Positions 1 through 5,456 of a stretch of DNA of 7,417 nucleotides are shown here, one piece after another (the stretch's first letter is position 1; each line of letters begins with the position of its first letter). The notes beneath the pieces were generated by a model. It was not told the origin of the DNA. It did not search any database and was given only the letters and a program-made list of their open reading frames with translations. A program made the position numbers and the translations under genes. Location of the stretch: NCBI GenBank assembly GCA_023137005.1, contig JAGLQE010000323.1, positions 1 to 7,417 on the forward strand, read 5' to 3'. The stretch is from Thermoplasmata archaeon. GTDB lineage: Archaea; Thermoplasmatota; Thermoplasmata; SG8-5; JAGLSY01.

Positions 1-450
1 AATAAGGCGCTTTTCGGCAAGGAGGTCGTGGTGGCAATGCCCGGGATAGTGCAGGGCCAGCATGGGACCGGCTACAGCTTCGACACCTATGTCAAAGAGG
101 AACCCGGATTCCTATGGAATCTATTCAGTTTGGGAAAGCACGGCTTTGCAATATATGTCAAACACTTTGACCACTCGCCCCAGGTTGCCGAGATAAAGGC
201 CTTCAAGGACGCTGTTCAGGATGTGACAGCCAGGACCAATATTCCCCCATCCAGGGTGGTCGCTCTATGGGAGAGAAAGGAGGATGAGATCCTGAGAGAT
301 GATGTATATCATTTCATCATGAGCCAGCCTATCAAAGGTAAACATATTATCAGGAAATACACATGCTCCATGGAGGTCGTGTCAGAGACCGATGGCTCCT
401 ACGATTTTATTCCGCATATATCGAATATAATGCAAGTTGGATTCAGGTAA
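1..450 (+). CDS. Unrecognised protein, 3' part (probably 5'-truncated by window edge)
   Basis: The frame is open from the first base to the TAA at 448-450, giving at least 149 residues; I do not recognise the family. The protein is soluble in appearance: no membrane segment, no Cys-pair motif, mixed hydrophobic strands such as KEVVVAMPGIVQ and YVKHFDHSPQ, a Trp-containing helix (VVALWERKEDEILRDDVYHF), and one Cys near the end. A strong Shine-Dalgarno match, AAGGAGGT, lies at 19-26, with GTG at 31 and ATG at 37, so a start inside the window (137 to 139 residues) is possible; the same bases also read sensibly as Lys-Glu-Val in a longer protein, which I favour because the upstream residues continue a plausible beta strand. 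It ends 6 bases before the convergent winged-helix gene. No function is assigned. Coding status is fairly sure, start is not. Confidence 0.6.
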   Translation, partial: NKALFGKEVVVAMPGIVQGQHGTGYSFDTYVKEEPGFLWNLFSLGKHGFAIYVKHFDHSPQVAEIKAFKDAVQDVTARTNIPPSRVVALWERKEDEILRDDVYHFIMSQPIKGKHIIRKYTCSMEVVSETDGSYDFIPHISNIMQVGFR

Positions 451-456
451 GTTCTA

Positions 457-876
457 TCAATCAGACCCATCAAACCAGTACGGCATTTTGCGGAACCGAT
501 AATGATCCTTTATCTGCTCCCTGTAAAGCTCCTTGTAAAATTCATTGAACTTCCTGACATGGAGAACTCCTTCCTTTGTGATGAATATACGATATCTTCC
601 CTCCACCTTTTCCATTCTTATGAGCCCATCCTCCAGAAGTGCCTGGATCACCTTCTCCGTCATGTAGTGATTGGAGCGTATCTCATGCTTTATATCTTCC
701 TTTGACAGGGGGTTGGAATGCTCTACAAGCAATGCATCCAACTTTTCCTCCAGCTGACTCTGATAAAGGTCGATGCCCAGCTCTGACACAAGGCGATTCA
801 AAACAAAGCAAGAGTATATCTTACTGTCCTTGTATCTTCTATCTTCGGGCATAGAGGGCGATTGTGCTATTGGCAT
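457..876 (-). CDS. Small winged-helix DNA-binding protein
   Basis: A 139-residue protein with a predicted winged helix-turn-helix at about residues 57-105: a helix beginning LSKEDIKHEI, a recognition-type helix TEKVIQALLEDGLI, then a basic two-stranded wing, EGRYRIFITKEG. The first 50 residues are helical and may form a dimer interface; the tail (about 106-139) is rich in Arg, Lys and aromatic residues and ends in PYWFDGSD. By family precedent this would be a transcription factor or other double-stranded DNA binder; its target is unknown. There is no ligand domain and only one Cys (residue 23), so no obvious metal or redox sensor. The start at 876 is the first ATG; Met9 (850-852) is an alternative, and neither has a clear ribosome-binding site. 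It is transcribed divergently from the Fe-S carrier gene across an 83-base gap, so autoregulation or control of that neighbour is possible but only inferred. Confidence 0.75.
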   Translation of the reverse strand: MPIAQSPSMPEDRRYKDSKIYSCFVLNRLVSELGIDLYQSQLEEKLDALLVEHSNPLSKEDIKHEIRSNHYMTEKVIQALLEDGLIRMEKVEGRYRIFITKEGVLHVRKFNEFYKELYREQIKDHYRFRKMPYWFDGSD

Positions 877-907
877 AATAATTTTTGTTTAGATCTTAAG
901 GGCAAAA

Positions 908-950
908 GTATTAACAATATATATCCAATCTCATTCCTATACTATCGGAG
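908..950. promoter_or_regulatory. Divergent promoter region with a shared palindromic TATA element
   Basis: AATATATAT at 916-924, palindromic in its core, sits about 40 bases before the ATG at 960 and about 45 bases before the ATG at 876 on the other strand. With archaeal initiation about 25 to 27 bases past the TATA centre, either direction gives a leader of roughly 13 to 20 bases. GGAG at 947-950 is a good ribosome-binding site for the ATG at 960 (9-base gap). A second weaker TATA-like stretch, AGTATTAAC at 907-915, could serve the minus strand instead. Confidence 0.45.
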
Positions 951-959
951 TTGAAAAAA

Positions 960-1187
960 ATGGAAATACGTGACAGAGTGGAAGCAGCCTTGGAAAGAGT
1001 GAGGCCAGGATTAATGTCAGACGGTGGAAATGTCGAGCTTGTCGATGTGACCGATGATGGAATAGTCAAGGTCAAACTCGTAGGAGCCTGTGGGGGTTGC
1101 CCCATGAGCCAGATGACCCTCAAGATGTTCATCGAGAAGGTCGTCAAGGAAAATGTGCCTGAGATCAAGTCCGTGGAAAGTGTCTGA
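960..1187 (+). CDS. Stand-alone NifU C-terminal domain protein (NfuA-type Fe-S carrier)
   Basis: A 75-residue protein that is essentially one NifU C-terminal domain. It has the N-terminal helix (IRDRVEAALERVRPGL), the family signature DGGNVELVDV at residues 21-30, and the cluster-binding CGGCP motif with Cys44 and Cys47. In characterised relatives two such domains pair and hold one [4Fe-4S] cluster through the two CxxC motifs, then pass it to client apoproteins; cytosolic. No NifU scaffold (IscU-like) or ferredoxin domain is attached, which is usual for small archaeal members. I chose the ATG at 960 over the TTG at 951 because GGAG at 947-950 is 9 bases upstream of the ATG but abuts the TTG. 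It is monocistronic as far as can be seen: the next gene begins 250 bases downstream behind its own promoter. Confidence in family is high; the client proteins cannot be told. Confidence 0.93.
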   Translation: MEIRDRVEAALERVRPGLMSDGGNVELVDVTDDGIVKVKLVGACGGCPMSQMTLKMFIEKVVKENVPEIKSVESV

Positions 1188-1216
1188 ATTATTAGGCACT
1201 CAAAGGATTTAGTATT

Positions 1217-1257
1217 TTGTAGTTGCACATTTACCCAATATATGTACGCAACTACAA
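1217..1257 (+). repeat. Perfect 10-bp inverted repeat (hairpin A)
   Basis: TTGTAGTTGC at 1217-1226 is the exact reverse complement of GCAACTACAA at 1248-1257. Inside it ACAT (1227-1230) can pair with ATGT (1242-1245), leaving a two-base bulge and an 11-base loop. It starts 30 bases after the stop of the Fe-S carrier gene, so it may be a 3'-end structure of that transcript, or a palindromic protein-binding site. There is no following U-tract as in bacterial intrinsic terminators. Confidence 0.7.
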
Positions 1258-1261
1258 CAGT

Positions 1262-1296
1262 TTAGGATATATCATTCAAGTATTAGTATGTCCTAA
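1262..1296 (+). repeat. Second hairpin (B), four bases after hairpin A
   Basis: TTAGGATATAT at 1262-1272 can pair with GTATGTCCTAA read back from 1296 to 1286: 11 contiguous pairs, nine Watson-Crick and two G-U, around a 13-base loop. Because two pairs are G-U, this is better as RNA than as a DNA palindrome. It follows hairpin A immediately, suggesting a structured 3' untranslated region or a small RNA spanning 1217-1296. Confidence 0.5.
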
Positions 1297-1330
1297 CTTC
1301 AGTATCAGGCCTGAAAATTCCCATCCGAAA

Positions 1331-1339
1331 AGATTTATA
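1331..1339 (+). promoter_or_regulatory. TATA box of the three-zinc-ribbon gene
   Basis: CGAAAAGATTTATA ending at 1339 resembles an archaeal purine-rich BRE followed by a TATA box (TTTATA, 1334-1339). Transcription would begin near 1360-1366, giving a leader of about 72 to 78 bases before the ATG at 1438, long compared with the leaders inferred elsewhere in this window. Confidence 0.6.
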
Positions 1340-1358
1340 CACAGTTCAGTATTCTGTG
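1340..1358. promoter_or_regulatory. Candidate operator directly downstream of the TATA box
   Basis: CACAG (1340-1344) and CTGTG (1354-1358) form a 5+5 inverted repeat with a 9-base spacer, placed between the TATA box and the predicted start of transcription, where a bound repressor would block initiation. Arms are short, so chance is possible. Confidence 0.3.
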
Positions 1359-1371
1359 GCAATATTAGATT

Positions 1372-1418
1372 AGAGTTCAATAGCCATGCTTATAATGAGT
1401 ATGGGAACACTGAACTCT
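1372..1418 (+). promoter_or_regulatory. Nested leader hairpin abutting the ribosome-binding site
   Basis: AGAGTTCA (1372-1379) pairs perfectly with TGAACTCT (1411-1418). Within it CCATGCT (1384-1390) pairs with AGTATGG (1398-1404), seven pairs with one G-U and a 7-base loop. The 3' arm ends directly before GGTGA (1419-1423), and GAGG (1426-1429) lies 8 bases before the ATG at 1438. A structured leader that could modulate translation is the natural reading; no known riboswitch class is recognised. Confidence 0.45.
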
Positions 1419-1437
1419 GGTGAAAGAGGCTGAATAA

Positions 1438-3027
1438 ATGACCGAACCAGGGGTTGACACAGAGATAACTTGCCCCGTATGTGATGAAAAGGTTCCAGCA
1501 GGTTCAAGCTCATGCCCCTCATGTAGCACCGACCTCACCCTGTTCCAGGTGAATGGGGAAAGAGTGGAGATAGAAGAAGATGTCCAGATGGCTAATAATG
1601 GCCATATTGGAGACCTGCTCAAGGCTGCCGAGGGAGATCCTTTTCAATCAACTGTAGCACAAGCCAGTTCGGTAGAGATGTTCGAGTGCCCTGAATGTAA
1701 CAAGATGATCCCCGAGGATGCGGCATCCTGTCCCAATTGTGGAGTTGAGTTTGCCGAGGGAGATGTATTCGAATGCCCCCTTTGCCAGACCCTTGTTGAT
1801 ATTAATGTGGATAAATGCCCCAATTGCGGTGCGGAGTTCAGTGATGAGGAAGAGGAGGTTAGCGGGGAGGCAAAAACCCCAGCACCCGAGATCCAAACAG
1901 AGTCTGCTCCTGAGCCACAGCCAGCAGAGCCGGAAAAGGAAATGACATTCGCTGAAAGGATGAAGGCAATGAAGGAAGATGAAAAACCTGCAGAGAAGCC
2001 TGTGGAGCCAGCTCCAGTACCAGAGCCGGAAAAGGAAATGACATTCGCTGAAAGGATGAAGGCAATGAAAGAGGGGAAGGCCGCTGAATCAGCAGAACCC
2101 GCAATTCAAACAGAGCCTGCTCCAAAACCACAGCCAGAGGTTAAGGCACCTGTAATACCAACAAAGTCAGAGCCCGTGGTCCAACCAGCAGTGGAAAAGC
2201 CGGAACCCGTTAAGCCTACTCCGACCACGACACAGCCATTGGATAAAGCCAAATTAAAAGAGAAATACAAGGAACTCCCTAAATTGATCGGCATGGTCAA
2301 AAAATACCTGGCAGTGGCCAAAAGATGTGAGGTGGATGTTACCAAGAGCAGGAGCCTTATCAATCAAGCAGTGGCCGCGGGAAAGAACAAGGACCTGGAA
2401 TCAGCAGTGCGCCTTGTTGAAGAGGGGAAATCCGGTATTGAAAAGACCATCACATCCTATCTCAATGGGAGATTGGAAAATCTGAATATGAAGATAGAAG
2501 GGGTGAGCGATGGTCAGGCTTCCCCCGAGGCAGTCAAGAATATAGAGACCATCAAGGCTTCCATATCAATACATGATTTTGAATCAGCCCTCTCGGAGAT
2601 AGAGAGAACAGAAGGCATGCTGAAAAGCAGTGTCGGAGAGGATGTTCTGGATGCAAAGACCGAACTGAAAAAGATGATGATCACCATAGACGATGCAAAG
2701 GTGCTCAATATAGAACTCGGCGAGGCATTGGCCTTTTACAATGAAGGGAAAACCGCGGCAGAGCTGGAGGACTGGAGCTCGGCAGCCACTTATGCTAAGC
2801 AGGCCCAGGAAAGCCTGAACGAGATATTACCGGCCCACATCTCCACTTCAATGAAGAAGGCGAAGACCAGCCTCCTGGAGATAAAGATGATGAACATAGA
2901 TATCTCACAGCCAGTGGAATTCCTGAAGAGTGCGAATGTCGCTCTCAAAGATGGAGAATATGGCAAGGCCCTACATTGTGTCAGAGAATTCAGGGACTAT
3001 CTGGAAAAAGAGAATTATGTAATGTAG
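1438..3027 (+). CDS. Triple zinc-ribbon protein with Pro/Glu-rich linker and helical C-terminus
   Basis: A 529-residue protein of unknown function. Three four-Cys zinc ribbons are visible: Cys12/15/26/29, Cys84/87/98/101 and Cys113/116/127/130, each of CPxC...CPxC type. Residues about 135-270 form a low-complexity linker rich in Pro, Glu, Ala and Lys with two copies of EKEMTFAERMKAMKE. From about 275 to the end it is almost entirely helical, with loosely repeated segments of the form DxxxAxxxxxEGxxxxE (for example KNKDLESAVRLVEEGKSGIE, EDWSSAATYAKQAQESLNE, GEYGKALHCVREFRDYLEK) that resemble TPR-like helical hairpins or coiled coils. No membrane segment or enzyme motif is seen. Such architecture suits an adaptor or scaffold. 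The start is supported by GAGG 8 bases upstream. It converges on the DnaA-type ATPase gene with 17 bases between stops; both proteins share the zinc-ribbon plus acidic Pro/Glu-linker style, which hints at, but does not prove, a common process. Confidence 0.85.
   Translation: MTEPGVDTEITCPVCDEKVPAGSSSCPSCSTDLTLFQVNGERVEIEEDVQMANNGHIGDLLKAAEGDPFQSTVAQASSVEMFECPECNKMIPEDAASCPNCGVEFAEGDVFECPLCQTLVDINVDKCPNCGAEFSDEEEEVSGEAKTPAPEIQTESAPEPQPAEPEKEMTFAERMKAMKEDEKPAEKPVEPAPVPEPEKEMTFAERMKAMKEGKAAESAEPAIQTEPAPKPQPEVKAPVIPTKSEPVVQPAVEKPEPVKPTPTTTQPLDKAKLKEKYKELPKLIGMVKKYLAVAKRCEVDVTKSRSLINQAVAAGKNKDLESAVRLVEEGKSGIEKTITSYLNGRLENLNMKIEGVSDGQASPEAVKNIETIKASISIHDFESALSEIERTEGMLKSSVGEDVLDAKTELKKMMITIDDAKVLNIELGEALAFYNEGKTAAELEDWSSAATYAKQAQESLNEILPAHISTSMKKAKTSLLEIKMMNIDISQPVEFLKSANVALKDGEYGKALHCVREFRDYLEKENYVM
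1925..2069 (+). repeat. 49-bp exact direct repeat, 96-bp period, inside the zinc-ribbon gene
   Basis: Bases 1925-1973 and 2021-2069 are identical, offset by 96 bases (32 codons), and encode two copies of the segment centred on EKEMTFAERMKAMKE. Third codon positions are identical as well, so the duplication is recent or maintained by recombination. The first difference, at 1974/2070, is a G/A synonymous change. Confidence 0.9.
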
Positions 3028-3044
3028 AGTTCTTTGAGTTCATT

Positions 3045-5378
3045 CTAAGTGTACACCAATACTTCCATTTCCCTTTCCAGCACCTTCAGGTCCTGAGGAG
3101 CCAGGGTTCCGGGGGTGAGCGACATTATGAATGTGGAATTGCTCTCCGATATGTCATCTATCAGCCTTCTCAGGAAGCGCAGGACAGCATCAAAATTACT
3201 GTTGCTGATGAGATATTCCAGGCCATCTATCAGGAGTATCCCTTTCTTTCCGGTATTCAGCAGGTCCTCGATACTGTAGATGATCTTTTCAAGAGCTGGT
3301 TGGATGGTCCTTTCCGAGGTACTGTCCCTGTCCGTCAACCAAAGAAGGTCAGCTTCCCCAAAATCATAGTTCCCCCTCAGTCTTTTGGGATTGGTACGAC
3401 TGATACACATCCCATTAAAGCCCATATCCAGTGTTTCGACGAAAAGCTCAAAGCATTTGTCTGGCCGATCCTCCTCGATAAGGTAGCTATGGGATATCTT
3501 CAATTTCGCAGATATGCCATCCTTCTCGAATATCTCTTCCTCCTGTGGTTTCTTGGGAGCCACAGGGGGCTCCACATGCTCTTTTCCCAGGACCTCTTCC
3601 GCAATAGCCTGGGTCGGCTGGACGCTCATAAGGTCACAGTAGGCTATGATCTTGTTCAATGCTCCTTCCAGTAATCGAATATTACTAGTGAATAACCTGG
3701 CTATGATCTTGAGGACATCATCCCCCACAACGAAGCCAACTGCCTCGGATTTCATTTTCAGGATGCTGATCCGGGTCTCGAGGTCTGGTTTTTGTATATC
3801 TGTTACTAAACCCGATTCGAACCTGGATACCAGACGGTCCTTCAATCCACTTATTTCCTTCAAGGGACAGTCACTGGTCATGACTATCTGTTTCCCATCC
3901 TTATGAAGGGTATTGAATGTGTGGAAAAGTTCATCCTGAACAGCTTCCTGATCTGCGATGAACTGGATATCGTCAAGCAGGAGGATGTCTATCTTCCGAT
4001 ACCTGCCCCTGAAGGCCTTTAGTTTATTGGACTTGGTTGCCTCGATGAACTCCTGCATGAACTTCTCGGTCGTGATGTAGAGTATCTTCTTTTTATCATT
4101 GTTCTCTACCACGTAATTGCCAATGGCATTGATGATGTGGGTCTTACCCAGACCTGCCCCACTGCATATCAACAGAGGATTGTAGACAGTTGTCTCAGCC
4201 TTGGAAACTGCCAATGCCGCGGCCTGTGAGAACCTGTTATTCTCTCCCACCACGAAATTGCTGAATGTGAAATTTGAAAAAAGCCCGGTGTCCTTGGTCT
4301 TGATGATATTATCCAGATCATCCTTGGCCGAGCCCGCGACCTTTCTTACCGCGCCACAGATAGAGCACTCGTTCAGGCCTTTCATGTCTCCGCCACATAT
4401 ACCGCATTTATCCTTTTCTGGAATATCTGTTTTGGGCATGATCTCACCGTATCTACCGGCTGGCTTAAGTTCTGGTAAGACCACGTCCGAGTCATCGACC
4501 ATGATGTCCTTTTCAGGTTCTGGCTCGGGCTCTGGTTCGGGTTCGGGAAGGAGCTCCTCTGGAATATCCATTTTGGGCTTTGGTGGGCTCAATTCCATAT
4601 CCTCCACATCTAGTCCATCATCTTCCAGTAGCTCGATCTTATCCCTCAGGTCCTCCATTGCGGCTTCTATGGCCGTGATCTTCATCGGATTTTTGAACAG
4701 GGCCTCTAACATCTTGACATCAGAGTTATGGCCAATGGTATCCATTCCCTCTAATGTATCCTTGAAAAAATCAACTTTCTTTATATTATCACGGAAATCA
4801 CTGAAAGCTATTTCGGCCTCTTCAAGGGAAATTTCAAAGGACTCCTCAAGGCTGTGCACGACCAATCCCCCGGACCTCCACTCTTCCAGCTCTTTCTTCA
4901 GGGCTTTGAGTTCTTTGTCATGTTTGGGTTTGGGATCTTCCTTGTTCTTGTCCCCCCAGGATAATCCTGCCTTGGCCTTCAACTTCCTCGAGGATTTCTT
5001 GATTACCGTGATGGAAGAATCCGGGTGGCTGTCCACGAAATCATCCACCTCCACCCTGCCTCTCACCTCTAACTGGCATTTATCATCATAGGAGTCCACC
5101 CATGCCAGCTTGAGGGCCTTTTCTCCCTGTTTTATTATCTGGAAGATATCGCCGGTCCTCTTACCATACACCGCCGCGGATGGAATGCCATTCTTGATTA
5201 TGAGATATCCTTCGGAAAGAGAACCCTCCCTGTGTATGGTGCTTTTCACATAGCCCGTGAACTCGTATTTCTTTAACTTGATAAGACTTTTTTTCAGCGT
5301 GTCCTCTCCACCATGGATAGTACGGATCAATTTGCCCTCGGGTAGGAAATCATCTGACGTGAACAGCACCTCGCTCAA
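3045..5378 (-). CDS. DnaA-type AAA+ ATPase fused to zinc ribbon and DUF835 domain
   Basis: A 777-residue multidomain protein. Residues 1-130: globular domain with GYLIIKNGIPSAAVYG, recalling DUF2226/effector-type domains (tentative). 150-260: acidic helices (ALKKELEEWRSGG...). 278-290: (Pro-Glu) run. 325-341: zinc ribbon Cys325/328/338/341. 367-600: DnaA core, opening FTFSNFVVGENN, with Walker A GAGLGKT (407-413), initiator-specific helical insertion (about 437-461), Walker B LLLDD (466-470), sensor 1 TSD (501-503), arginine-finger box DRLVSRF (514-520) and sensor 2 NIRLLEGALNK (566-576). 630-775: DUF835, with YLIEEDRPDK, LLWLT and GILLIDGLEYLI. DnaA domain IV (DHSTV-type helix-turn-helix) is absent, so oriC-style binding is not expected. 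The TTG at 5376-5378 is the first possible start after an in-frame stop at 5388-5390; GTG at 5367-5369 is an alternative. A regulatory nucleic-acid-linked ATPase is my inference. Confidence 0.92.
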   Translation of the reverse strand: MSEVLFTSDDFLPEGKLIRTIHGGEDTLKKSLIKLKKYEFTGYVKSTIHREGSLSEGYLIIKNGIPSAAVYGKRTGDIFQIIKQGEKALKLAWVDSYDDKCQLEVRGRVEVDDFVDSHPDSSITVIKKSSRKLKAKAGLSWGDKNKEDPKPKHDKELKALKKELEEWRSGGLVVHSLEESFEISLEEAEIAFSDFRDNIKKVDFFKDTLEGMDTIGHNSDVKMLEALFKNPMKITAIEAAMEDLRDKIELLEDDGLDVEDMELSPPKPKMDIPEELLPEPEPEPEPEPEKDIMVDDSDVVLPELKPAGRYGEIMPKTDIPEKDKCGICGGDMKGLNECSICGAVRKVAGSAKDDLDNIIKTKDTGLFSNFTFSNFVVGENNRFSQAAALAVSKAETTVYNPLLICSGAGLGKTHIINAIGNYVVENNDKKKILYITTEKFMQEFIEATKSNKLKAFRGRYRKIDILLLDDIQFIADQEAVQDELFHTFNTLHKDGKQIVMTSDCPLKEISGLKDRLVSRFESGLVTDIQKPDLETRISILKMKSEAVGFVVGDDVLKIIARLFTSNIRLLEGALNKIIAYCDLMSVQPTQAIAEEVLGKEHVEPPVAPKKPQEEEIFEKDGISAKLKISHSYLIEEDRPDKCFELFVETLDMGFNGMCISRTNPKRLRGNYDFGEADLLWLTDRDSTSERTIQPALEKIIYSIEDLLNTGKKGILLIDGLEYLISNSNFDAVLRFLRRLIDDISESNSTFIMSLTPGTLAPQDLKVLEREMEVLVYT

Positions 5379-5397
5379 AGTACAATATTATACTTCC

Positions 5398-5420
5398 TTA
5401 AATAACTATGATATATATTA
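5398..5420 (-). promoter_or_regulatory. Promoter region of the DnaA-type ATPase gene
   Basis: On the minus strand two TATA-like stretches precede the TTG start: TAATATATAT (5420-5411) and TTATTTAA (5405-5398). The first predicts a leader of about 10 bases, the second almost none. An AGGAAG motif (5398-5393) is Shine-Dalgarno-like but would be upstream of the predicted transcript start. The gap to the PAC2 gene is 78 bases, so independent transcription or read-through are both possible. Confidence 0.4.
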
Positions 5421-5456
5421 GCTGTTATCATCCATTCGAACTTGGAATTATCACGA

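Noticed and set aside
911..1228. Minus-strand open frame of 105 codons
   Set aside because: Antisense to the Fe-S carrier gene, whose CGGC and DGGNVEL motifs fix the coding strand.
1223..1423. Small plus-strand open frame (66 codons) in the intergenic region
   Set aside because: It runs through the TATA box and hairpins, has no ribosome-binding site, and its composition is unlike the neighbouring proteins.
1361..1437. Possible C/D-box guide RNA or tRNA in the leader region
   Set aside because: A CTGA exists near 1430 but no RTGATGA C box at suitable distance, and no cloverleaf or T-arm consensus could be found.
2976..3674. Plus-strand open frame of 232 codons
   Set aside because: Antisense to the DUF835 part of the DnaA-type gene, which has clear family motifs; no recognisable protein features or ribosome-binding site.
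4201..5091. Long plus-strand open frame (296 codons) with a Ser-Gly repeat
   Set aside because: It lies entirely antisense to the DnaA-type gene; the Ser-Gly run is the complement of the (Pro-Glu) linker codons and the composition is Ser-rich without domain features.
3045..5378. Calling the ATPase gene dnaA, the chromosomal replication initiator
   Set aside because: Domain IV, which reads DnaA boxes, is absent and replaced by DUF835; no cluster of DnaA boxes is seen; archaeal replication normally uses Orc1/Cdc6.
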